Counted from the stretch's first letter, positions 1-8,435 are shown. The stretch: 64,000 nucleotides of DNA from JACVRU01 sp040902725 (GCA_040902725.1 JBBDWU010000019.1:109959-173958), one strand, 5' to 3'. Notes: a model not told the origin generated them from the sequence alone. Made by a program: numbers and translations.

Positions 1-17
1 GGCTAGAGTCGCCCCCC

Positions 18-1124
18 GTGCGGCTACTGGGAATCGGCGACGGGCGCTCGATCATCTTCCTGCGCTGGGCCTGGCGGCTGGCCGAGCGGGGCCACGAGGT
101 GCACATCCTCTCCGACCGGATCACCGACCGGCCGGGGGAGCTCGACTCGATCCACGCGCACGACATCCGCGAGCTCTCGCCGCTGATGCGAGTGAAGGGG
201 CTGCGCCGCTTCGGCTTCGGGCCTGCGATCCGGCGGTTCGCGCGCGAGCTCGACGCCGACCTCGTCCACGCCCACTACCTGCTGCCGTACGGGTGGTGGG
301 CGGCGTGGGCGGATGTTCACCCGCTCGTCATGAGCCCCTGGAACACCGACATCTTCACGTACGGGCGCGAGCGCGCGCGCGGGCGGAAGCTGGTGCGCAA
401 GGCTGTCGCGGCGGGGGACGAGTTCGTGGTCTCGTCACTGGCGAACGCGGAGGAGACGATCCGGCTGGGCGCGCCGCCGGACAAGGTGCACCGGATCGTC
501 TGGTACGTCGACCTGCGGCCGTTCGGGCCGCAGCACCGGGATCCGCGCCTCCACGAGCGTTTCGACTGGCCCGAGGACTCGCTGATCGTGCTGTCGCTGC
601 GGAACTACCGGCCGAACACGAACCTCGACGTGCTGGTGCGGGCCTTCGCCCGGGCGCAGCGCGAGATGCCGCAGGCGCGGCTGATCCTCGCGGCGCGCGG
701 CGGCTGGACGAAGGACGAGGTCGATTCGCTGCTGGACGAGCTGGGGCTGCGCGACCGCGTGGCGCAGGTGTTCGCGCGCCCGGACGAGCTGCCCGTCTAT
801 GCCGCCTCCGCCGACGTCGGCGTCTCGATCGCCTCCACCGACGCGACGCCGGCCTCGATGGTCGAATCGATGGCCTCGCGGCTGCCGATGGTGATGGGCG
901 ACGCGGTGACGATCGACGAGTGGATCACGCCCGGCGAGGGCGGCGAGGTGGTGTACTGCCGCGACGAGGACGCCGTCACCGCGGCGCTGCTGAAGCTGCT
1001 GCGCGACCCCGAGCTTCGCGCGCGCTACGGCGAGCGGAACGAGCGCGTCGTGCGCGAGCGGCTGGGCGATCCGGGCGAGCAGCTGGAGTCGCTCTACGAG
1101 CGAATGCTCACACGAACGGGTTGA
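18..1124 (+). CDS. GT4-family glycosyltransferase
   Basis: Retaining glycosyltransferase of the GT-B fold (GT4), expected to transfer a sugar from an activated nucleotide donor onto a glycan or lipid acceptor at the cytoplasmic face of the membrane. The 368-residue product starts at a GTG and has the usual two-lobed layout: an N-terminal acceptor lobe (around residue 80, 'DLVHAHYLLPYGWW') and a C-terminal donor lobe that begins near residue 195 with 'LSLRNYRPNTNLDVLVRAF' and includes the nucleotide-sugar segment 'PASMVESMASRLPMV' near residue 280. The length is normal for the family. The 3' end overlaps the convergent VapC-like gene by 17 bases. Downstream phosphohydrolase and methyltransferase genes suggest a cell-surface glycan locus, but the donor and acceptor cannot be read from the sequence. 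Confidence 0.85.
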   Translation: MRLLGIGDGRSIIFLRWAWRLAERGHEVHILSDRITDRPGELDSIHAHDIRELSPLMRVKGLRRFGFGPAIRRFARELDADLVHAHYLLPYGWWAAWADVHPLVMSPWNTDIFTYGRERARGRKLVRKAVAAGDEFVVSSLANAEETIRLGAPPDKVHRIVWYVDLRPFGPQHRDPRLHERFDWPEDSLIVLSLRNYRPNTNLDVLVRAFARAQREMPQARLILAARGGWTKDEVDSLLDELGLRDRVAQVFARPDELPVYAASADVGVSIASTDATPASMVESMASRLPMVMGDAVTIDEWITPGEGGEVVYCRDEDAVTAALLKLLRDPELRARYGERNERVVRERLGDPGEQLESLYERMLTRTG

Positions 1125-1533
1125 CGATCTCGACCGTCCCGTAGAGCCGACCGTGCTCGAAGTCCTCCGAGTAGAGGCGCTCGAGCCCGAAGCGCTCGGC
1201 GTAGGCCCACAGGTGCGCGTCGAACCACTCAAGTTGGTAGGCAGCGGCGCCCCGGAGGGCGATGCGGAGCAGCTCCTCGTCTGGATAGAGCACGTCGAAC
1301 TGGTTCAGCAGCTCCTCCGCTTCGCGGCGAGCGTCGGCCGTCTCGAGGAGCGGCTTGTCCGTGCCTCGCGGCTTGGTCACGGCCGAGACGAACTCGACGA
1401 TCGCCTGGTGGGGGAGGAAGAGCGATCCCTCCGCAGCTCCTGGCCGCAACAACCCGATAGCGGCGGCCTGCTTCTCCGGAGCGGTTACGTCGAACCGGTA
1501 AACGAGGACGTTCGTGTCAACGAGTGCTGTCAC
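1108..1533 (-). CDS. PIN-domain ribonuclease toxin (VapC family)
   Basis: PIN-domain protein of 141 residues, the normal VapC length. Acidic residues at the expected metal-binding places are visible: Asp6 in 'LVDTNVLVYRFD', Glu47 in 'QAIVEFVSA', Asp105 in 'WFDAHLWAYAE' and the pair Glu123-Asp124 in 'YSEDFEHG'. VapC toxins are Mg-dependent endoribonucleases that often cut tRNA or rRNA. The start overlaps the 3' end of the antitoxin gene by 17 bases, the usual translationally coupled antitoxin-toxin arrangement. Its own 3' end overlaps the convergent glycosyltransferase. The RNA target is unknown. Confidence 0.85.
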   Translation of the reverse strand: MTALVDTNVLVYRFDVTAPEKQAAAIGLLRPGAAEGSLFLPHQAIVEFVSAVTKPRGTDKPLLETADARREAEELLNQFDVLYPDEELLRIALRGAAAYQLEWFDAHLWAYAERFGLERLYSEDFEHGRLYGTVEIVNPFV

Positions 1534-1804
1534 GGTCGTACAGGTCCTCGCGCCGCCAGCCTCGGTCGGCGCTGAACCGCTTGATCGTCCTCGTCGCCTC
1601 GCGCTGCCGCTGCCGTTCGGTCGCCTGGTCGAAGAGCGCGAGCCGCCGCTGCCGATCCGACTTGCGCTCGGCTTGCGCCTCGGGCACGACGCGGATCGCG
1701 TCGCCGGCGGGTAGCCACTCGATCTCCTGTCCCGGCTCGATGCCGTAGCGCCGGGCGATGGCCTTGGGGATCGTGACCTGGAGCTTGCTAGTCACCCTTG
1801 ACAT
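1517..1804 (-). CDS. AbrB/SpoVT-type antitoxin (VapB-like)
   Basis: Ninety-five-residue protein with an N-terminal swapped-hairpin AbrB DNA-binding domain ('SKLQVTIPKAIARRYGIEPG', residues 6-25). The basic, helical C-terminal half (residues 45-95) would wrap the cognate toxin. It is the first gene of a two-gene operon with the PIN toxin, overlapping it by 17 bases. Like other antitoxins of this type it probably binds its own promoter; the short, relatively AT-rich stretch at 1805-1841 shared with the divergent hydrolase gene is the only room for that site. It is somewhat longer than the commonest VapB proteins. Confidence 0.8.
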   Translation of the reverse strand: MSRVTSKLQVTIPKAIARRYGIEPGQEIEWLPAGDAIRVVPEAQAERKSDRQRRLALFDQATERQRQREATRTIKRFSADRGWRREDLYDRDSTR

Positions 1805-1841
1805 GTCCTTACTCTAGCAAGGACGACTAGGATCGCGCTTC

Positions 1842-3095
1842 GTGAAGCCCAGCTTCCTGATCATCGTCGTCGACTGCCTGCGCGCGGACGCGCGGCTCGG
1901 GCCGGAGGCCCGCCGGTTGATGGAGGAGAGCGCGAGCTTCGCGACGGCGTATACGACCTGCCCCACGACGAGCCCCGCCTTCACGTCGATGCTGACCGGG
2001 CGGTACCCGGCGGCGCACGGCGTCCGGGCGCTGCGGGGGGCGGCGCTGCCCGAGGCGGTGCCGTCGGTGGCGGAGGAGCTCGCGCGCGGCGGCTACCGCA
2101 CCTGGTGCTCCGTGACGGGGCCGCTGCTCGACTCGATCGGGCTCTTCCGCGGCTTCGCCGAGGCGGACTACCGGGACGTCCCGCGGCGGTCGGTGCACTC
2201 CCCATGGGGCGAAGAGGCGGTCGCGAAGGTGCGCGGGCTGGAGCGCCCGTTCTTCGGGCTCGTCCACGTCTGGGACGTGCACACGCCTCGGAAGTACCCG
2301 CGCTCGTTCGACCGGCGCCGCTACGGGCGGAACGCGTACGAGCGCTCGCTGGCCGGCATCGACGCCTGGCTCGGGCGGATGCGCGAGGCCGCCGGCGACG
2401 CGATCGTCGTGCTGACCGGCGACCACGGGGAGAACCTGTTCCTGGAGCCGCCGTCGCTGCGCTGGCAGGGGCTGGCGCGGCGGATCACGCCCCGCCTGCC
2501 GATCCAGCAGTGGTCGCTCGCCCTGCTGGAGCGGGGCGTGCGGAGCGAGTCGAAACGGCTGCTGAAGCTCGCGCCGCGCTACTTCTGGAACCACAACCAG
2601 ACGCTGCTGGAGCCGCTCGTGCGGGTGCCGCTGGCGTTCGCGGGTCCGGGGGTGGCGGTCGGCCCGCGGCGCGGCGTCGTCAGCCACGTCGACCTCGGGC
2701 CGACGCTGCTGGAGCTGGCGGGGCTGCCGCCGCTGTCTGCGCAGGGCGTCAGCCTGGCGAAGAGCGTGGAGAGCGGCGTCGAGCCGCCGGAGCACGCGGT
2801 GGCGATGGAGGTCGGCGTGACGCCGGGCGTTCCGACCGTGCCGCAGCACGCGATCCGCGACGGCCGCTGGAAGCTGATCACGTCCTTCGAGGACGCGCGC
2901 GTCGTGGACGCGCTCTACGACCTCGAGGCCGACCCCAAGGAGCGGCACAACCTCGCCCGCGCCGCGCGGGACACGGTCGCGCAGCTGAAGCCGCGGCTGG
3001 AGCAGCTCGCGACCGCCTCCGTCGAGGCCGACGCAATCCCCGAGGAGGACGAGGCGATCCTCGCCGCTCGTCTCGAAGAGCTCGGCTACCTCTAG
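1842..3095 (+). CDS. Sulfatase-like hydrolase of the alkaline phosphatase superfamily
   Basis: Protein of 417 residues, GTG start, with the sulfatase-type alkaline phosphatase fold. The metal-binding N-terminal segment is 'IIVVDCLRADA' (residues 6-16) and a second metal site is 'TGDHGENLF' near residue 191. Where true sulfatases have Cys/Ser-x-Pro-x-Arg (the formylglycine site), this protein has 'TTSPAFTSMLTG' (about residues 44-55), so the aligned nucleophile is Thr. Thr nucleophiles are typical of phosphodiesterases and phosphoethanolamine or phosphoglycerol transferases of the superfamily. I therefore infer a phospho-ester substrate rather than a sulfate ester. No signal peptide or membrane segment is evident. 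It is divergent from the VapB-like gene and convergent, with a 4-base overlap, to the VOC gene. Confidence 0.75.
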   Translation: MKPSFLIIVVDCLRADARLGPEARRLMEESASFATAYTTCPTTSPAFTSMLTGRYPAAHGVRALRGAALPEAVPSVAEELARGGYRTWCSVTGPLLDSIGLFRGFAEADYRDVPRRSVHSPWGEEAVAKVRGLERPFFGLVHVWDVHTPRKYPRSFDRRRYGRNAYERSLAGIDAWLGRMREAAGDAIVVLTGDHGENLFLEPPSLRWQGLARRITPRLPIQQWSLALLERGVRSESKRLLKLAPRYFWNHNQTLLEPLVRVPLAFAGPGVAVGPRRGVVSHVDLGPTLLELAGLPPLSAQGVSLAKSVESGVEPPEHAVAMEVGVTPGVPTVPQHAIRDGRWKLITSFEDARVVDALYDLEADPKERHNLARAARDTVAQLKPRLEQLATASVEADAIPEEDEAILAARLEELGYL

Positions 3096-3472
3096 GTGCC
3101 GGTGAAGGTCGTCTCCTCGTCGACGAAGCAGACCGGGTTGCCGTAGGGATCGCGTCCGTAGAAGCTCCGTTCGCCCCAGGGCTGCGTCTCGATCGGGGTC
3201 AGCTCGCGGCAGCCGGCCGCCCGCGCGCGCTCGTGCACGGCCTCCAGATCGTCGACCGCGAAGTAGACGTAGTCCGGGTTCGGGCCGAGTGGCTCCGCGT
3301 TCCCGTCCGCGAGCGGGTCGAAGCAGGCGAGGATCGTCCCTCCGCAGTCGAAGTAATGCCTGCCGCCGGAGACGCGCACGCCAGGACTTCCGAGCACACG
3401 GCCGTAGAACTCAGCTGCCTGGTCGATGTCCGACACGGGCAGGATCACGCGGAAGAGCCGCGGCGCGGTCAT
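3092..3472 (-). CDS. VOC-family (glyoxalase/bleomycin-resistance fold) protein
   Basis: Single-domain vicinal-oxygen-chelate protein of 126 residues with the paired beta-alpha-beta-beta-beta modules. The first opens with 'LFRVILPVSDIDQAAEFYGRVLG' split over residues 6-28, and the second has 'YVYFAVDDLEAVHERARAAG' near residue 68 and ends in 'RDPYGNPVCFVDEETT'. The family covers glyoxalases, dioxygenases and antibiotic-binding proteins; the substrate cannot be assigned. It lies three bases downstream of the cupin gene on the same strand, so the two are probably co-transcribed with the methyltransferase and phosphatase genes. Confidence 0.8.
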   Translation of the reverse strand: MTAPRLFRVILPVSDIDQAAEFYGRVLGSPGVRVSGGRHYFDCGGTILACFDPLADGNAEPLGPNPDYVYFAVDDLEAVHERARAAGCRELTPIETQPWGERSFYGRDPYGNPVCFVDEETTFTGT

Positions 3473-3475
3473 CCT

Positions 3476-3909
3476 CTACTCATCGATGTCGTGGATGAGC
3501 CAGAGCCGCTCGCCGGTCTGTGAGCCTGTCCGCGCCTGCGCGGTGATCTTCTTCAGGTCCGGGTACTCGGCGACCTCGGGCGACGGGAGCGTCGACGCCA
3601 TCAAGAAGCGAACCGGCTCGTCCGTGTCGTTCCGCAGCGCGTGCGCGCCGTCGGGGCCGACGGGAAGTAGACGACCTCGCCCTCCTCGGCCTGCCGCTCG
3701 CCGTCCGGTGTGCGCAGCGTCGGGCGGCCGCGCAGCACGAAAAGCAGCTCCTCCATCCCGTGGTGGAAGTGGTAGACGACGAAGTTGCCCGGCCCGAGCT
3801 CGTAGACCGTCGCCCCCAGCCCCGGTCCGCGCTCCAGCCGCCGCGACTTGCCCCCTCCGCCCGACCAGTCCTCGCCCTCGTCCCAGTCGTCCGCCCAGAC
3901 GTTCGTCAT
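3476..3909 (-). pseudogene. Cupin-domain protein interrupted by an apparent one-base deletion
   Basis: Starts at ATG 3909 with 'MTNVWADDWDEGEDW' and has a clear cupin beta-barrel: 'NFVVYHFHHGMEELLFVLRG' (metal-binding His-x-His and Glu) and 'AEEGEVVYFP'. Directly after this the frame shifts at about 3660-3664, within the bases CTTCCCGTCGG of the coding strand. One added C after TTCCC would restore 'VGPDGAHALRNDTDEPVRF', running to the TAG at 3476-3478 and ending 'LWLIHDIDE'. The span of 434 bases is one short of a whole number of codons, which fits a single missing base. I think this is more likely a sequence error than true decay. The start overlaps the methyltransferase stop (ATGA). Confidence 0.75.
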
Positions 3910-4604
3910 TGCTTCCTCCCGATCACGAGATGGCTCCAGCTGAACTTTGGCTGGAAGTCGACCACATCCCAGCGCGCCGCCAGCCACTGCAGCGCCGCCG
4001 TCAACGCGTCCACGACCGGCGCCAACGGCCCCTTGCGGTAGCGCCGCAACGCGTACGAGACCTCCAGCGAGACCGTCACCCACACGCCCGAGAGCGACAC
4101 GGTCTCCACCACCTCGAAGCCGGCCTCCTCCAGCAGATAGCGCAGCCCGTGCGGCGTGTAGCGGAAGAAGTCGCGCGGCTGCTCGTGCAGGGGCCAGAAC
4201 AGCGGCGTCGTGAGGATCAGGTGGCCGCCCGGCGCCAGCAGCCGGTGGGCCTCCGCAAGCGCCCGCGCCGGCTGCTCCAGGTGCTCGAGCACCGCCGACA
4301 GCAGCACCGTCTCCGCATGCCCGTCCGGCAGCGGGATCTCGTAGGCGCCCGCGATCACGTCCACCGACCCGGGCGCCCGCTTGCTGTCCACGTGGTCGAC
4401 CCCGATGTGTTCGTCAACGTGCGGCGCGAAGGCGGGCTCCCACGGCTTCGAGCCGCAGCCGACGTCCACCAGCCGTCCGCGCGCGTAGCGCTCGGCCGCG
4501 TAGGCGAGCGCCTGCTCCATGATCCGGTAGTTGATCCGGTTGTGGACGGCCTCGTTCGGGTGGCCGAACCGGGTCGGCTTCGTGCCGGGGAAGCGCGGCT
4601 TCAC
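3906..4604 (-). CDS. SAM-dependent methyltransferase (class I)
   Basis: Class I Rossmann-fold methyltransferase of 232 residues. Motif I is 'RLVDVGCGSKPWEPAF' (about residues 44-59), the acidic residue after beta-2 is in 'IGVDHVDSK', and motif IV lies in 'AETVLLSAVLEHLEQP' with 'LLAPGGHLILTTP' following. This pattern fits Methyltransf_11/25 small-molecule or sugar methylases. Its first bases overlap the stop of the upstream phosphodiesterase gene and its own stop overlaps the cupin start, forming a tightly coupled four-gene run (5983 down to 3092). The context suggests modification of a cell-surface glycan, but the acceptor is unknown. Confidence 0.8.
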   Translation of the reverse strand: MKPRFPGTKPTRFGHPNEAVHNRINYRIMEQALAYAAERYARGRLVDVGCGSKPWEPAFAPHVDEHIGVDHVDSKRAPGSVDVIAGAYEIPLPDGHAETVLLSAVLEHLEQPARALAEAHRLLAPGGHLILTTPLFWPLHEQPRDFFRYTPHGLRYLLEEAGFEVVETVSLSGVWVTVSLEVSYALRRYRKGPLAPVVDALTAALQWLAARWDVVDFQPKFSWSHLVIGRKQ

Positions 4605-5983
4605 GCCCAGCTCTCGCCTTCCATCTCCGGCGGCACCGGCTCGCCGAGCAGCGTCAGGAGCGTCGGCGCGACGTCGAGGATGCTCCGCTCCTCGCCGCGC
4701 CCGGCCTCGACCCCCTTCGCGGCCAGCACGTACAGGCCCTCGTGCGCGTGGTTCGCGTCGTCAGGCCCCGTGTCGTTCTCGAAGACGTGGACGGTGCCGG
4801 TCCCCACCTGGCCGATGCTGCGCCAGTAGAGGTCGCCGAAGTAGACGAGCAGGTCGGGGACGACGCCGTTTCGCTCCGCGTACAGGTCCTCCGGCCGGTG
4901 CGCGACCGTCCCGATCGGCCGCCCGTGCTCGTCGCCGAGCGCCTCCAGCTTCGCCTTCAACTCGCCGCGCACGCGCTCGTAGTCCTCCGCCGCCACCGTG
5001 CCCTGCGGCTCGCGCCCCGCGACGTTGAGGAAGAGGCGGCAGTAGTAGCCGCCCTCGCCCCAGGCGACCGTCCGCTCCCAGTCGATCAGGTCCGGCTTCA
5101 GCTGCGTCGGCTCGGCCGGCTCCTCCTTCAGCACGAGGTAGCCCTCCTGACGCAGCCACTCGTTGACGCAGATGCCGCCGTCGATCCGCTTCGCGCCGTG
5201 GTCGGACGCGACCAGGACGGCCGTGTCCTCGTCCGCGAAGCGCAGCAGCCGGCCCAGCTTCTCGTCCACGCCGCGGTAGTAGTCGACCATCGCCGTCTCG
5301 AACTCGTTGCCCGGCTCGTAGAGCCGGTGCTCGGGGTCGGCGTAGCGCCAGAAGGCGTGGTGGACGCGGTCGGTGCCCATCTCGACCATGAAGAAGAGGT
5401 CCCAGGGACGCGTCTCGAGGAGGTGCTCCGCGACCTGGAAGCGCCGCTCGGTCATCGTCTCGATGTCGCGCAGCACGCGGGCCTTGTCCTCCGTCCGGAA
5501 GTTCGGCACGTCGAGCATGTACTCGCCCACGAGCCTCTCGATTTCGTCCTTCACCGCCGCCGGGTAGGTGTACTGGCGGTTCGTGTCGGGCGTGAGGAAG
5601 CACGAGACCATGACGCCGTTCACCTGCGAGACGGGATAGGTCTGAGGCACGCCGAGCACGATCACCGGCCGCCCCCGCGCCGAGAGCAGGTCCCACACGC
5701 GGGGCACCTTCACGGAGCGCGAGTCCGCGAACGCGAGCGCGTCGTAGCTGTGGTCCTTGCGGTTGCGGAAGCCGTAGAAGCCGAGCACGCCCGGGTTGCG
5801 CGACGACGTCATCACCGACCAGGCGGGCACGGTGATCGGCGGGTCGCAGCTGCGCAGGACGCCCCAGCTGCCCCGCTCGGTCAGGCTCCGCAGGTTCGGC
5901 AGCTCGTCGAGCCACTGGTCGAAGACGAGCTGTGGCGGGGCGCAATCGAGCCCGATGACCAGCGCCCGCGGCATGCCGACCAC
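4601..5983 (-). CDS. Alkaline phosphatase-family phosphodiesterase/nucleotide pyrophosphatase-like protein
   Basis: Protein of 460 residues of the type I phosphodiesterase branch of the alkaline phosphatase superfamily. The first metal site is 'ALVIGLDCAPP' near residue 6; the predicted nucleophile is Thr in 'PPITVPAWSVMTSSRNPG' (about residue 50); later metal ligands are in 'DRVHHAFW' and 'VLVASDHGAKRIDGG'. Such enzymes cleave phosphodiester or pyrophosphate bonds. The upstream GTG at 5983 is used here, although ATG at 5974 ('MPRALVIG') is an equally good start. No signal peptide is seen, so a cytoplasmic role is likely. It heads the operon with the methyltransferase, cupin and VOC genes. 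Confidence 0.8.
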   Translation of the reverse strand: MVGMPRALVIGLDCAPPQLVFDQWLDELPNLRSLTERGSWGVLRSCDPPITVPAWSVMTSSRNPGVLGFYGFRNRKDHSYDALAFADSRSVKVPRVWDLLSARGRPVIVLGVPQTYPVSQVNGVMVSCFLTPDTNRQYTYPAAVKDEIERLVGEYMLDVPNFRTEDKARVLRDIETMTERRFQVAEHLLETRPWDLFFMVEMGTDRVHHAFWRYADPEHRLYEPGNEFETAMVDYYRGVDEKLGRLLRFADEDTAVLVASDHGAKRIDGGICVNEWLRQEGYLVLKEEPAEPTQLKPDLIDWERTVAWGEGGYYCRLFLNVAGREPQGTVAAEDYERVRGELKAKLEALGDEHGRPIGTVAHRPEDLYAERNGVVPDLLVYFGDLYWRSIGQVGTGTVHVFENDTGPDDANHAHEGLYVLAAKGVEAGRGEERSILDVAPTLLTLLGEPVPPEMEGESWA

Positions 5984-6000
5984 GGTATAGCTTCCCGCCC

Positions 6001-6933
6001 TTGGCGCTCTACCTCACCGAGGAGGACGTCGGCGCGCTGCTGACGATCGAGGACGCGCTCGAGACGGTCGAGGGGTCGTTCCGCCGGCTGGCGGCGGGCG
6101 CCGTCGAGAACCGCCCGCGCTACCGGATGGGGCTCGAGCAGGGGGTGATGGCGGTGATGGCGGCCGTCGACCTCGAGCTCGGGAAGGCCGGCGTGAAGAC
6201 GTACGCGGCTTTCGGCCACGAGGACGTGCGCTTCGTCGTCCTCCTCTTCGAGACCGCGCGCGCCGAGCTCGTGGGTGTGGTGGAGGCGAACAGGCTCGGC
6301 CAGCTGCGCACCGGCGCCGCCAGCGGCATCGCCGCGCGCTACCTCGCCCGGCCGGGCGCGCAGACGCTGGGGGTCTTCGGCTGCGGCTTCCAGGCCGAGA
6401 CGCAGGTGGCCGCGATCCGGGCCGCGGTGCCTTCGATCGAGCGGGTCGTCGCCTACTGCCGCACGCCGCAGAGCCTGAAGCGGTTCTGCAAGGCCGTGGG
6501 CGCGGAGCCGGCCGAGGCGCACCACGAGGTCGGCGGCCTGGACGTCGTCGTCACCGCAACGACCTCCCGCGACCCGGTGCTGCGCGGCGACTGGTTGCAG
6601 CCCGGCGCGCTCGTCTGCGCGATCGGCGCCAACGACCCGGGCGCGCGAGAGCTCGACGACCTCGTGCTCGAGCGCGCGGCCTTCGTCTGCTGCGACTCGC
6701 GCGAGCAGTCGAGGCTCGAGTCCGGCGACCTGATCGATCCCGTGGCCCACGGCGTGCTCGACTGGCTCGAGGTGCACGAGCTCCAGGAGGTGATCGTGGG
6801 CGACGTGCCGGGCCGTCAGCAGGACGACGACATCGTCGTCTTCAAGTCGAACGGGATCGCGGCGTGGGACGTGGCGATCGCGGCCGCGGCGGTCGAGCGG
6901 GCGCGGGAGCGCGGGGTCGGAAGGGAGCTCTGA
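6001..6933 (+). CDS. Ornithine cyclodeaminase/mu-crystallin family NAD-dependent enzyme
   Basis: Protein of 310 residues starting at TTG, with the fold of ornithine cyclodeaminase, alanine dehydrogenase and delta1-pyrroline-2-carboxylate reductase. The substrate site carries 'KAGVKTYAAF' (Lys near 66) and 'GQLRTGAASGIAARYLA'. The dinucleotide-binding turn is 'LGVFGCGFQAETQ' (123-135). The C-terminal signature 'VVFKSNGIAAWDVAIA' is also present. The reaction could be ornithine to proline or reduction of a cyclic imine; the exact substrate is not decidable. It is divergent from the phosphodiesterase gene with only 17 bases between, and four bases precede the GNAT gene, suggesting co-transcription. 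Confidence 0.82.
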   Translation: MALYLTEEDVGALLTIEDALETVEGSFRRLAAGAVENRPRYRMGLEQGVMAVMAAVDLELGKAGVKTYAAFGHEDVRFVVLLFETARAELVGVVEANRLGQLRTGAASGIAARYLARPGAQTLGVFGCGFQAETQVAAIRAAVPSIERVVAYCRTPQSLKRFCKAVGAEPAEAHHEVGGLDVVVTATTSRDPVLRGDWLQPGALVCAIGANDPGARELDDLVLERAAFVCCDSREQSRLESGDLIDPVAHGVLDWLEVHELQEVIVGDVPGRQQDDDIVVFKSNGIAAWDVAIAAAAVERARERGVGREL

Positions 6934-6937
6934 GGCC

Positions 6938-7810
6938 ATGGCGATCGCCGAGGTGCGAGCCTCCGGCCTCGACTGTCTGGCGCTCGCAACGGAACTCCTC
7001 CAGCGCGCTCGCCTGGCGGACGCGGACGCGGGGCTCTGGGAAGCCGCCGACCTGCAGTGGTGGTGGCGCACGCCTCGGAGCTCGGACGCGATCGACCAGC
7101 TCTTCTGGATCGATGAGGAGGGACCCGTTGCCGGCGTCGTGCTCACGGACTGGGGTCGCAGCTGGGGGTGCGACGCGATCGTCGTTCCCGGTGTCTCGAG
7201 CCTTTCGCTGCACGCCGTCTGGGCGCGCGCCGTGGAGGCGATCGAAGCCCTGACGCTGGAGGCGGTCGAGGTGCTCGTCCGCGACGACGACGCCGAGCAG
7301 CTGGCCCTGCTGGCCGACCTCGGCTTCGTAGCCGAGGACGACGTGTCGGGGATCACCTGGATGAATGCCGAAGATCGTCGCGACGTGACCGCCGTGCCGG
7401 ACGGGTTCGTGCTCGTAGACCGCGCGCGGGAGGAGACCGGTCCGCACCCGATGCGCGGGCGAAACGGGGAAGAGGTCGAGGCCCGTCTCCGGCAGTGCTC
7501 GCTCTACGACCCGTCACTCGATCTCGCTGTCGAGGCCGAGGGCGAGGTCGCCGGCTATTCGCTGTTCTGGTTCGACCCGGTGACCGAGGTCGGCCTCGTG
7601 GAGCCGATGAGGGTCGAGGACGCGTACCAGCGGCGCGGCCTGGCCCGCGCGATGCTCACCGCGGGTCTCGATCGGCTGGCGAAGCGTGGGGCACGGCGCC
7701 TGAAGGTCGGCTACGGCACTGACGTCGCGCGGGGCCTGTACGTCGGCGCAGGCTTCCGCGTGACCGCCACGGACACGTCGTACAGCTGGAAGAGGCGGGC
7801 GGCCGGCTAG
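6938..7810 (+). CDS. Tandem GNAT-fold N-acetyltransferase
   Basis: Protein of 290 residues with two GNAT-like halves. The C-terminal half is convincing: 'AVEAEGEVAGYSLFWFDP' (beta strands 3-4) followed by the acetyl-CoA motif A 'VEPMRVEDAYQRRGLARAML' around residues 222-241 and 'LYVGAGF' at the end. The N-terminal half (residues 1-140) lacks a clear Q/R-x-x-G-x-G/A loop and looks degenerate, as in many double-GNAT proteins. The ATG at 6938 is five bases after the upstream stop. Substrate unknown. Confidence 0.75.
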   Translation: MAIAEVRASGLDCLALATELLQRARLADADAGLWEAADLQWWWRTPRSSDAIDQLFWIDEEGPVAGVVLTDWGRSWGCDAIVVPGVSSLSLHAVWARAVEAIEALTLEAVEVLVRDDDAEQLALLADLGFVAEDDVSGITWMNAEDRRDVTAVPDGFVLVDRAREETGPHPMRGRNGEEVEARLRQCSLYDPSLDLAVEAEGEVAGYSLFWFDPVTEVGLVEPMRVEDAYQRRGLARAMLTAGLDRLAKRGARRLKVGYGTDVARGLYVGAGFRVTATDTSYSWKRRAAG

Positions 7811-8064
7811 GAGCTGTCCGCCGAGACCTTGGCCGAGTCGATCGCCTCGTCGCCGATCGCCCGGATGACCTCGGGCCGGTCGAGCAGGCGCTGGCGCTGG
7901 CTCGGGGTCGTGCGGTTGATCAGGTAGCGGTCCTCGAGGATCTCGTCGAGCGAGCGCCCTCGGTCGTGCTCGCGGATGACGTACGCCGCCAGCCGCTCCT
8001 CCAGGCTGGAGCGGGCGAACAGGAACGAGAACGGGTTCCGGAGGAATGCGGCGATCCTCGGCAC
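7807..8064 (-). CDS. Conserved hypothetical protein, 85 residues
   Basis: I do not recognise this family. The product is small, with an N-terminal hydrophobic/aromatic patch ('FLRNPFSFLFARSSLEERL') and then a helical, charged body ('YVIREHDRGRSLDEILEDR'). There is no cysteine and no signal peptide. The 3' end overlaps the GNAT gene by four bases, and the start is 23 bases from a divergent gene of similar size, so the two may share a control region. Coding is supported by the normal third-position GC bias and the clean fit between neighbours. Confidence 0.55.
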   Translation of the reverse strand: MPRIAAFLRNPFSFLFARSSLEERLAAYVIREHDRGRSLDEILEDRYLINRTTPSQRQRLLDRPEVIRAIGDEAIDSAKVSADSS

Positions 8065-8087
8065 GGGCGCGATTGTATCCTTGCGGC

Positions 8088-8435
8088 GTGCGACGGAGGG
8101 CGACGGACTCCCGGTTCGCCGAGCGGGCCCTTCGCGGCGTGGACGACCAGGGTCAAGAGGAGCGGGTCGTCATCTGGATCGAACGCAAGCCCGGCGCGCT
8201 CTGGGCCGTGGGCCGTTCGGTCAATCAGCACCTCCGGCAGACCGACGATCCCCGGCAGGACGACTACCTCTTCGAGGGCTACGAGCTGGAGGACGCGCTC
8301 GAGGCGGCGAACGCGGCGCTCGAGGACGACGTGAGCGTGCTCGAGCAAGACGGCTCGGAGCTCGGCCGCGTCGCGCCCTTCAAGCGCGCCGAGCTGCTGG
8401 GCCCGCTCGAGCGCTGGTTCTTCGGGCGGCGCTAA
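8088..8435 (+). CDS. Conserved hypothetical protein, 115 residues
   Basis: Unrecognised acidic cytosolic protein. The GTG at 8088 is preferred over an in-frame ATG at 8046 because the longer form would run into the divergent neighbour. The body has alternating strands and helices ('ERVVIWIERKPGALWAVGRS' at about 21-40, then 'LEDALEAANAALEDDVSVLE'), resembling a small alpha/beta domain. It ends with 'LLGPLERWFFGRR'. No catalytic motif is visible. Confidence 0.55.
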   Translation: MRRRATDSRFAERALRGVDDQGQEERVVIWIERKPGALWAVGRSVNQHLRQTDDPRQDDYLFEGYELEDALEAANAALEDDVSVLEQDGSELGRVAPFKRAELLGPLERWFFGRR

